A stretch of 25,789 bases of DNA from Anaerolineae bacterium (GTDB taxonomy: Bacteria > Chloroflexota > Anaerolineae > 4572-78 > NAK82). Shown one piece after another: positions 1 through 6,989 of the stretch (positions are counted from its first letter, which is position 1; each line of letters opens with the position of its first letter). Where the stretch lies: NCBI GenBank assembly GCA_030597485.1, contig JAUVRU010000003.1:1-25789 (forward strand), read 5' to 3'. Below the pieces are notes generated by a model. It had not been told where the DNA came from. It searched no databases and was given only the letters and a program-made list of their open reading frames with translations. The position numbers and the translations under genes were made by a program.

Positions 1-1894
1 CGGGGTTGACGTCGCTGGGATCCTGAGTCAGCTGCGTGGGGAAGCTACCATCCGCGTTGCTCAGGATCAAGCCGCAATCTCCGCCCAGGCAGCCCTTGTA
101 GACGAAGCGATCATTGTCCACCCAAGCAGGTGACTCTCCCTGGATCGGGCCTCCCTCACGACGGAGCACCTGGTGCTCAGCACCAATGGTGCGGTAGATC
201 GCCGGTTGCGCCCCCCCCTCACGTGAATGGAAGAGGAAAGACTGATCGCCCGGCGCATAAGCTGGCCTGGCGGACTCAAAGAAGCTGTTGAACCGCCATC
301 CATCGCCATCCGCCACCGCTCGTTCAATGAGACCGCGACTGTCGGCCTTCCACGAGCGGAAGACAATACGTGTGCCATCGGAATTGAGCCTCGGTTGACT
401 TGCTTCTTCCACCACCAGTTCACGATCGCTCCCATCGACGTTGGCCAAGAATACGTTGTAGGTCCCGGTTTCCGGGTCGAAGACGGGAAAGCAGAACCGT
501 CCGGTCAGGGGGACTGTGTTGCGAGCCAGCGGCACGTCGCGCGACGCATATTCGGGCAGCGGCAAAGGAGTTGGCGACGGGGTTGCCGGGGGAGCTGATG
601 TGACCACAACTACCGGTCCGGCCGTTGATTCAGGTGTTGGCGCTTCAACCTCAATGGTATCCACCAAGCGCGTGCCATCTGTCGGCTCGGCCACCACTTC
701 CGCCTCAGGAACGAGTCCCGCCGTGGGTGTAGGCATGAAGCGAGTGGGGGTGACCGTGGGAATGAGCGCCAGTGCTTCGCCCCGAGGCGTCCACAACTTG
801 ATATTGTCGAAACTCACAATTAGATTGGGATCAGTGAATGTGTTGGCGAAGAAGCCAAAGTTGCCATGGGCTAAGGAGTCATCTTGGGCCTCAGCCAGAT
901 CAACGCCGTTGGCGAAAACGCGTATCCGGTCACCGATGGCCTCCACCATCAGCATGTTCGTAGCCTGTCCCACATTGATAGCGGACGAAGCTGTCCACGG
1001 CACCAGCGTAGACCATTCACCTTCGTAGAACTTGCTCAGAAGGAAGAAGCCCTCACCGGAGATGTCAAAGCGATAGTAATTGTCTCGATCCCGAAACCGG
1101 AACAGGACGCCATAGCCATTGTTGTTGGGGCCAGAGTCCTGGGTCGCGTCCACCTGCAGGCGAAAGTCAGCTACATCCCGGTTGGCCAGACCCCATGCCA
1201 CCAAGTTGCTGGTGGTCACTTCAACGTAGTACTTGTTGTTGCCGTATTGCTTGACGGTGTTTCGGTCGAACGCATCGTCCCACCCGCTGCTCGGGTCACT
1301 GAAATCATCCTCATAGGACAGTACGAAGCCGTCCACCAGGTGATCAACCGTCGCCGTCGATGAGGAGGAAGGGCGCACTGTCATTCGCCCGCCAGTGCGC
1401 ACCACCACGATCACTGCTACCAGGACGACAATCAGTGCCAGCCCCCCGGCAATCCAGAACCATCCCCACTGCGGGGACTCATCCTCAGGCCGGTGATCCG
1501 AAACCGCCAGCGATGTACCCGCGGGCGCGGGCGCAGTCCGAGACCCCAAACCAACCTGAGATGGCTGGAACACCAACTCGGTATCGCCTAACGTGATTCT
1601 GTCGCCTGGTTTCAGGGGCTGTCCGCCGCTCACCTTCTTGTCGTTGACAAACGTGCCGTTTATGCTTCCCTCGTCGCGGACTACCCATTGCCCTTCGACC
1701 AGGTGGATCAGTGCATGGAACCGCGAGGCCCGGGGATCAGTCAGCACCAGGTCATTCTCGTGTTCACGGCCGATACGGGTATTCAACCCGAGGTGAAGGA
1801 TGCGTCCCCGTTCATTGCCCCGTACCACCTCCAGAATGGGAGCAATGGAACGCCCCACCACGGTTGAATAGCCATCGCTGTTGTTGTCATCCAT
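1..1894 (-). CDS. FHA-domain single-pass membrane protein with LamG/DUF1080-like domain and PD40-like propeller (3' end beyond window)
   Basis: Reading the minus strand from the ATG at 1894 gives 631 open codons to the left edge, so the C-terminus is missing. Residues about 20-110 form an FHA domain: GR at 42-43, SRxH at 57-60 and NG at 79-80 are the residues expected to contact phosphothreonine. One transmembrane helix lies at about 145-165. Outside it, residues about 190-368 resemble a concanavalin/LamG or DUF1080 sandwich (starting EDDFSDPSSGW, with FRFRDRDNYYRF in the middle). A Thr/Pro-rich stalk follows, then from about 455 a beta-propeller homologous to those of the next two genes (FCFPVFDPETGTYNVF, SQPRLNSDG). 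The start lies 4 bp after the kinase stop codon, so the two are probably translated from one message. Likely role: cytosolic reader of Thr phosphorylation made by the neighbouring kinase. The role is inferred; the domain order is seen directly. Confidence 0.88.
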   Translation of the reverse strand, partial: MDDNNSDGYSTVVGRSIAPILEVVRGNERGRILHLGLNTRIGREHENDLVLTDPRASRFHALIHLVEGQWVVRDEGSINGTFVNDKKVSGGQPLKPGDRITLGDTELVFQPSQVGLGSRTAPAPAGTSLAVSDHRPEDESPQWGWFWIAGGLALIVVLVAVIVVVRTGGRMTVRPSSSSTATVDHLVDGFVLSYEDDFSDPSSGWDDAFDRNTVKQYGNNKYYVEVTTSNLVAWGLANRDVADFRLQVDATQDSGPNNNGYGVLFRFRDRDNYYRFDISGEGFFLLSKFYEGEWSTLVPWTASSAINVGQATNMLMVEAIGDRIRVFANGVDLAEAQDDSLAHGNFGFFANTFTDPNLIVSFDNIKLWTPRGEALALIPTVTPTRFMPTPTAGLVPEAEVVAEPTDGTRLVDTIEVEAPTPESTAGPVVVVTSAPPATPSPTPLPLPEYASRDVPLARNTVPLTGRFCFPVFDPETGTYNVFLANVDGSDRELVVEEASQPRLNSDGTRIVFRSWKADSRGLIERAVADGDGWRFNSFFESARPAYAPGDQSFLFHSREGGAQPAIYRTIGAEHQVLRREGGPIQGESPAWVDNDRFVYKGCLGGDCGLILSNADGSFPTQLTQDPSDVNP

Positions 1895-1898
1895 AGGT

Positions 1899-4268
1899 TC
1901 AGGGTCCCCAAGACATGCGTTCGTTGGTCCAGTCACGACCGCCGCCGCCCCACGCGAGAACGTCTATAGGAACGCGGGTAGCAGAGCCGCCATTGATGGG
2001 GACTACCCACACGCCCCAGCTGCCACCACGGTTAGAGACGAAGCCAACCCACTTGCCGTCGGGCGAGATAGTGCCTAAGCCGTCGTCAGCCGAATCCTTC
2101 GACACATTGGTGGCCAGCCCCCCGGCGATGCCCATCACGTACACTTCCCAGTTCCCGTCCTTGGCGGACATGTAGACAAGGCGGTCCCCCTTGGTATCCG
2201 TGGGGATGTCATCATTACTTGTCAGATTGGCAGGAACACTGAAGCCAGTCCCTCCGTGTGTTGCCCAAGAGGGGACCCGCCAGATGCCGCAAGTTCCGCC
2301 CCCACTTCCGCCGGCCCAGATGTCGCACGCCCGAAACAGTATGTGATCATCCGAAGCCCACAGGGGATACATCGGCTGATCGCGGAAGATATCACCATCC
2401 AGAATGAACTTGTCGGCCACAGTGCGTGTTTCCGGCTTATTGGCACCAGCCTGCACATACACGTGCCACTCCGGACAAGAGGTCTTGGCGCACACCATCT
2501 CAGGGTTATCGTACACAATGCCGCTGGCGTCTGCCTTCCAGAAAGGATGGTGGTCGCCCGGCGACGCGGAAACCTCGCCCACGGCGGCGCCGTCAGCGGT
2601 ATATTGCCACACGTTGTCTGCGCCCCCACCTTCCCCATTGACAGCCAACACTCCGTCCGAGCGAAAGTTTGGCTGGCGCGCGTTGGATATCTCGCCCACC
2701 ACCTCAGCATCAGGAAGCTGGTACACTATCACGTCATAGCTGCCGAAACCGTTGTCCACCGGGACGGCCAGTCTGCCGCTGATGGACACAACCTCGGCCT
2801 CAGGCGTTGGTGTCTCATCCGATGCGGCCGGAGTCGATTCCTCAGTCACCTCCGTCCCGGCCGGCACCACTGGTGCCGGCGTATCGGTGGGCGGCGGCAA
2901 CGGGGTATGGGTAGGCTGCAGCGTGTAGGTAGGTAACGGTGTGTAGGTCGGTGGCGGTGGTGGCGTATCGGTAGTCAGCGGCGGGGATGATGGTGTGTCG
3001 GCAGCTGGCAGTGGCGTAGGTGTGACGACGACCACCCGCTCAGTCGGCGAGGGAGGCGGCGTGTAGGTGGGATAGTCCGTCAGGGTAGGGAGAGGGGTGG
3101 GCGTGTCCGCTTCCTGGGTAGATACGGCCACCGCTACGGCCGTTTGGGTGGCATTGATGCTCTCTTGCTGTGCCCGTTGAGCCAATTGACCGGTGGTGGC
3201 TAGCCGGGTGAGAACCACGGCCAACGCAACGATACAGACAAACGCAACGGCACCTACACCCAGCACGACCGGCAGAAATGGCAAGCCTGCAATCTTTCTG
3301 GGGGCGGCCGCAGCGGCCTGGGCCGATCCGGGTGGACAAGGAACCCCGATTCCCAGCCCCACAGGCACTTCCTCCACCCGCGGGGTAGGCGCAATCGTGG
3401 CGACAGGCACGGAGGTCAGCGTTTGCTCGGCCGACACCCCCACTGTCTCTCTGAGCGCCTGCGACATCTCGCCAGCGGTCTGGTAGCGATCGTCCGGGTT
3501 CTTGCTCAACGCCTTCAGGATCACCCGTTCCACACCATCCGGCAAGTCGGGATTGATCGCTCTCGGCATCGGCAAGGGGTCGTTGATATGCTTCATGATG
3601 ATCGCAAAAGGAGTGTCGGCATCAAAGGGCACACTCCCCAGAACCATCTCGTACAGGATCACACCCAGCGAATAGATATCACTGCGTTCATCGCCCCGTT
3701 CACCCTGACCCTGTTCCGGTGACATGTAAGCCGGGGTGCCCGATATGGCCCCGGTCATCGTGTATTGGGTGGCCCCCATAATGCGGGCGATGCCGAAGTC
3801 GGTGAGCACCACCTGACCTTCCCGGGTGAACATGATATTGGCTGGCTTGAGATCACGGTGCACCATGCCTCTTGAGTGTGCGTAGTCAATGGCACTGGCA
3901 AGGGCACTGAATATGCGCGTCGTCTCCGGTAGATTGAATATCTGGCCCTTTATGCTGCGTTCCTTAAGCTCCGCCTTGAGCGTGGGGCCCTCTATGTATT
4001 CCATCACCATGTAGTATAGATCGCCACTCACATCGAAATCATAAACCCGCACCACATTGGGATGGCGGAGATCAGCCACCGCCGTCGCCTCACGCTTGAA
4101 ACGCCCGACGAAGTCCCCATCTTCGATCAGATGACTGTGCATCACTTTGACAGCTACATAGCGATCCAGAGCCGCCTGGTAGGCCTTGTACACTTCGGCC
4201 ATACCGCCTCGACCCAGCCTCGCCACAACGCGATACTTGCCCAGATTCTTGCCAACCAAGTCGCTCAT
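1899..4268 (-). CDS. Ser/Thr protein kinase, membrane-anchored, with extracytoplasmic PD40-like propeller
   Basis: 789 residues. The N-terminal kinase domain (about 11-275) has all PknB-type signatures: glycine loop GRGGMAEV (19-26), Lys41, Glu60, HRDLKPAN (137-144), DFG (157-159), a Thr-containing activation loop (about 169-173) and GTPAYMSPEQ (178-187). It should be active. A proline-rich juxtamembrane stretch leads to one transmembrane helix at about 331-352. Outside lies a Thr/Pro-rich stalk (about 385-490) and a beta-propeller (about 495-789) with a late blade starting SPDGKWVGFVS and Cys pairs at 593/598 and 648/660. PASTA repeats, usual in many Gram-positive PknB kinases, are absent; the propeller takes their place. 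A TATAAT-type promoter lies 48 bp upstream and an AGG-type ribosome site 6-7 nt before the ATG. The FHA gene follows after 4 bp. What the propeller senses is unknown. Confidence 0.95.
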   Translation of the reverse strand: MSDLVGKNLGKYRVVARLGRGGMAEVYKAYQAALDRYVAVKVMHSHLIEDGDFVGRFKREATAVADLRHPNVVRVYDFDVSGDLYYMVMEYIEGPTLKAELKERSIKGQIFNLPETTRIFSALASAIDYAHSRGMVHRDLKPANIMFTREGQVVLTDFGIARIMGATQYTMTGAISGTPAYMSPEQGQGERGDERSDIYSLGVILYEMVLGSVPFDADTPFAIIMKHINDPLPMPRAINPDLPDGVERVILKALSKNPDDRYQTAGEMSQALRETVGVSAEQTLTSVPVATIAPTPRVEEVPVGLGIGVPCPPGSAQAAAAAPRKIAGLPFLPVVLGVGAVAFVCIVALAVVLTRLATTGQLAQRAQQESINATQTAVAVAVSTQEADTPTPLPTLTDYPTYTPPPSPTERVVVVTPTPLPAADTPSSPPLTTDTPPPPPTYTPLPTYTLQPTHTPLPPPTDTPAPVVPAGTEVTEESTPAASDETPTPEAEVVSISGRLAVPVDNGFGSYDVIVYQLPDAEVVGEISNARQPNFRSDGVLAVNGEGGGADNVWQYTADGAAVGEVSASPGDHHPFWKADASGIVYDNPEMVCAKTSCPEWHVYVQAGANKPETRTVADKFILDGDIFRDQPMYPLWASDDHILFRACDIWAGGSGGGTCGIWRVPSWATHGGTGFSVPANLTSNDDIPTDTKGDRLVYMSAKDGNWEVYVMGIAGGLATNVSKDSADDGLGTISPDGKWVGFVSNRGGSWGVWVVPINGGSATRVPIDVLAWGGGGRDWTNERMSWGP

Positions 4269-4315
4269 CTTTTACCTGCCGTATGTGAATTGATAGATGA
4301 TAATCTGTCGCACCA

Positions 4316-4344
4316 ATTATATCAGATGAGAGAAGAAGCGTCAA
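4316..4344 (-). promoter_or_regulatory. Sigma-70-type promoter of the kinase-FHA pair
   Basis: On the minus strand TTGACG (4344-4339) is followed after exactly 17 nt by a perfect TATAAT (4321-4316). Expected transcription start is near 4309, giving a leader of about 40 nt before the kinase ATG at 4268. It lies just downstream of the terminator of the preceding gene, so the kinase and FHA genes form their own transcription unit. Confidence 0.85.
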
Positions 4345-4440
4345 TGACACGTGACAATTCAACACATCGAGGCTGCACCCTCGGGGCAGACCCTGACCAG
4401 CCAAGGTTTGAGCCATGCCGGGTCTGCCTGTTGTCAAACA

Positions 4441-4469
4441 AAAAAGGGGGCGGCCAGGCAGCCACCCCC
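4441..4469 (-). terminator. Rho-independent terminator of the LysM/propeller gene
   Basis: On the minus strand a 9-bp stem (4469-4461 paired with 4454-4446; one G-T wobble, otherwise G-C rich) with a 6-nt loop is followed directly by a run of T (plus-strand A at 4441-4445 and more A just to the left). It lies about 37 bp after the stop codon at 4506 and before the kinase promoter. Confidence 0.9.
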
Positions 4470-4505
4470 GACAGAGTCAAGTCGTTACCTGAATCCCCGA
4501 CTGGC

Positions 4506-6818
4506 TCAGCGGCTCCAGGAAATGCGCTCCTCCAGCCAGCCCCTGGAGACCGAAATCTCGGAAGCCACGATGCCGTCCGGTGACCCCCCCATAGGGAACA
4601 GCTTGCGCTGGTTGCTGCCGTCGGGATTCATGGCCCACATACTCCACGTGCCGTCGCGATCGGACGCGAAGGCAATAGCGCTCCCATCGGGAGACCAGAC
4701 CGGAAGTCCGTCATTGGAGCCGTTGTTGGTCAGCCGGGTTACGTTCTCGCCGCCGCTACTCATCACGAAGATCTCGTAGTTGCCGGCCCCTTCCCGCTCC
4801 CGAGACATAAAGGCAATCCGGGTCCCGTCAGGAGATGGCGCCGGTGCTGTGTCACTCGTGCTACTGTTGATAAGCACAGCACCCCCGCCTTCGGTGTTGC
4901 CCACGTAGATGCCACAGGCGCCTTCCACCGTACAGCCCTTGTACACCAGACGGCCATCGGGCAAGGTGCTCACGTAGTCAGCAATCGTGCCAAGCGCATA
5001 TTCATCTTCACTGGCTTGATTGACCCGGTATAGCCGGGGTACGCGGTCCCCTTCGCGACGCGACGAGAACACCATGGTGATGGAGGATGGGTCCCAGCTT
5101 GGCAGACCGTCTTCCACGAAGTTGGTGAGCAATCCCCCTCTGCCGCCACCGATGGTAGTAAACGCGACCCCTCGCTGGCTGGGTTCCCAACTCCGATAGG
5201 CCAGCAGATCGCCGCCCACGTTGAGATGAGGCTGGCTGGCATTGAACAACAGAACCTCCCGGCCGTTGCCTTGAGGATCACTCATCCAAATGTCATAGCT
5301 GCCAGGTTGGTCTTGAAGCATTCGATCGGCGGCGAACACGGGATAGACGATCTTGCCAGACAGGACCACCCCACTCGGCTCCGCTTCCGGCGTCGGCGTA
5401 CTGGTGGCCTCCACAGCAGCGACCGTAGCTGTCACTGTGACAGAGCCGGTGACGGCCTCAGTAGCCGAGATGGATGAGGTGCCTGATGTAGGTACCATCG
5501 CAATCACTAGCGTTGGCGTCATATCGGCACCCGGTGTTGGTGTGGCCGTCACTGCCCCGGCACCCGCCGGCGCGAAGTCGTCGCCCGGAATGATCAGCTC
5601 CTGATCAACCCTGAGTTTGGCCGGGTCATCAATGCCGTTGGCAGCCTGCAAGTCTTCCACACTCACGCCAAACTGGATGGCGATGCCCCCCAGCGTGTCA
5701 CCGGATTGGACCACGTACGTAACTGGTGTCGGCGTGGCACCTGGAGTGGCTTCCTCGGTTGGCCCCACCCCAGGCGTGCTCCCCGCCACTGGCAAGGGCG
5801 TGGCACCGGCGACAGGTACGGGGCTGCCGACAGCTGCCTGGGGAGCAGTGAACTGTATGCTGTCAAACATCTGTTGAAAAGTGGGCGCCAGCGCATTCCA
5901 GACAGCGGTGGGCGCCGCCGCCAGCACAGTGTACGAGACACCGTTGTAGTAGGTGGCAGCCGCGTAAGCGATCATCTCGCCGGCAGGACCGGATGCGTTA
6001 AGCTCGATCTGGCTGATGACCCAGTCAACCCCGTGGACGGATCGAATCCCCGTGTCGCCAGACGAAGGGTCGGCCGGCAACGCGGAAATCAGACGGGTGA
6101 GTGCACTGGAGGCACTCTCAGCGACGCCTCCAGGCTGACTGCCCACCGCGAACGCAATGGCATTCACGCTGGGCTTATTGGTGGCGGAGGTAGTCAGCCC
6201 CTCGGCCGAGGGCGCCATCACCACCTGCTGGCTCGACTCCTTGACCTGCCAATCGCTGGGATACTGCATGCTGAAGCCAAAGGCACTATTCGAGTAGACC
6301 TTGAGCGTCGGCTGCGTAGGTGTGGGCTGGATCGTGAGAGTCAGACTGGGTGTGGGGCCGGGAGTGGGTGTGTTGGCCGGTATGCCCGACACCAGGGTCG
6401 GCGTCGCTTTCTGACTGACAGTTGCCTTCCGGCTCTGCAGGAGAGAACTCGCGGCGATGACGACGCCGGCCACCACCGCCAACAGCACCAGGCCGCCGCA
6501 TCCAGCGTAGAGCCATCTGGGCATTTCCGGACGTTCGGCTGCCTGTCTGGCGGCAGCCTGACGAGAAACCGCCTCAGGGATGCCCCGTCCCCGATGCTTG
6601 GTCATCGGGATCGGCGTCTCTTGGACCCAGTCACGCCCGTCATAGCGGTACCACTTCCCAGTCTGGGCACCAATGGTCCAATAACGTCCCTGCTCGTCCT
6701 TTGCCTGAAGGCCCTCTATCTCGTCCTGGAATTGCTCTTCATCGATGTTTCCAGCGTCGAGGTCTTCCCGCAGCTGGCTATAACGATCAAGCAGCTCTTG
6801 AAAATCCATGGTATTCAC
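4506..6818 (-). CDS. Single-pass membrane protein with PsbP-like domain, LysM domain and PD40-like propeller
   Basis: 770 residues from a GTG start at 6818. An in-frame ATG at 6809 is the alternative: the AAGGAG at 6828-6823 is 4 nt from the GTG and 13 nt from the ATG, so the start is not certain. Residues 1-65 are cytosolic: an acidic helical stretch, then a Tyr/Trp-rich module (GRYW, GKWYRYDGRDW). One transmembrane helix at about 103-124. Outside: Thr/Pro linker; a PsbP/Mog1-like domain (about 172-325, with FGFSMQYPSDW); a second linker; a LysM domain (about 367-411, YVVQSGDTLGGIAIQFGVS) expected to bind peptidoglycan-type glycans; a third linker; and a propeller (about 485-770) with SPDG blades and a Cys pair at 629/635. 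The last residues (ERISWSR) match the end of the kinase (ERMSWGP). A terminator follows. Probably a wall-attached partner of the kinase/FHA pair; that role is inferred. Confidence 0.9.
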   Translation of the reverse strand: MNTMDFQELLDRYSQLREDLDAGNIDEEQFQDEIEGLQAKDEQGRYWTIGAQTGKWYRYDGRDWVQETPIPMTKHRGRGIPEAVSRQAAARQAAERPEMPRWLYAGCGGLVLLAVVAGVVIAASSLLQSRKATVSQKATPTLVSGIPANTPTPGPTPSLTLTIQPTPTQPTLKVYSNSAFGFSMQYPSDWQVKESSQQVVMAPSAEGLTTSATNKPSVNAIAFAVGSQPGGVAESASSALTRLISALPADPSSGDTGIRSVHGVDWVISQIELNASGPAGEMIAYAAATYYNGVSYTVLAAAPTAVWNALAPTFQQMFDSIQFTAPQAAVGSPVPVAGATPLPVAGSTPGVGPTEEATPGATPTPVTYVVQSGDTLGGIAIQFGVSVEDLQAANGIDDPAKLRVDQELIIPGDDFAPAGAGAVTATPTPGADMTPTLVIAMVPTSGTSSISATEAVTGSVTVTATVAAVEATSTPTPEAEPSGVVLSGKIVYPVFAADRMLQDQPGSYDIWMSDPQGNGREVLLFNASQPHLNVGGDLLAYRSWEPSQRGVAFTTIGGGRGGLLTNFVEDGLPSWDPSSITMVFSSRREGDRVPRLYRVNQASEDEYALGTIADYVSTLPDGRLVYKGCTVEGACGIYVGNTEGGGAVLINSSTSDTAPAPSPDGTRIAFMSREREGAGNYEIFVMSSGGENVTRLTNNGSNDGLPVWSPDGSAIAFASDRDGTWSMWAMNPDGSNQRKLFPMGGSPDGIVASEISVSRGWLEERISWSR

Positions 6819-6870
6819 ACATCTCCTTCACTCAGGCACGCCAAGCGCAGCCTGATGTTCCCTGCCCTAT

Positions 6871-6899
6871 AGTATAACCCAAAATCAGAAACAGCAAAA
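6871..6899 (-). promoter_or_regulatory. Possible promoter of the LysM/propeller gene
   Basis: On the minus strand TATACT (6876-6871) has a weak -35-like TTTTGC (6899-6894) at 17-nt spacing. The start codon at 6818 is about 50 nt downstream. The -10 is good and the -35 is poor. Confidence 0.45.
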
Positions 6900-6938
6900 A
6901 CGCCACGCTCGTTGATAGAACTTGACATATTCGCGCTG

Positions 6939-6967
6939 TTGCCAGCTGTGAACCTCTATGTTATGAT
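6939..6967 (+). promoter_or_regulatory. Promoter of the DUF2723 gene
   Basis: TTGCCA (6939-6944), 17 nt, TATGAT (6962-6967). Expected start of transcription near 6974, only about 16 nt before the ATG at 6990. This argues against the upstream in-frame TTG start at 6912, which would lie before the promoter. Confidence 0.65.
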
Positions 6968-6989
6968 GCCAGTCAGAGGTACTGTCCCC

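Noticed and set aside
5706..6872. 388-residue plus-strand open frame over the LysM gene
   Set aside because: Arg/Gly/His-rich low-complexity product antisense to a gene with clear domains; a shadow frame of high-GC DNA.
6912..6989. TTG start adding 26 residues to the DUF2723 protein
   Set aside because: A good promoter (6939-6967) lies inside this stretch, and the ATG at 6990 has its own ribosome site.
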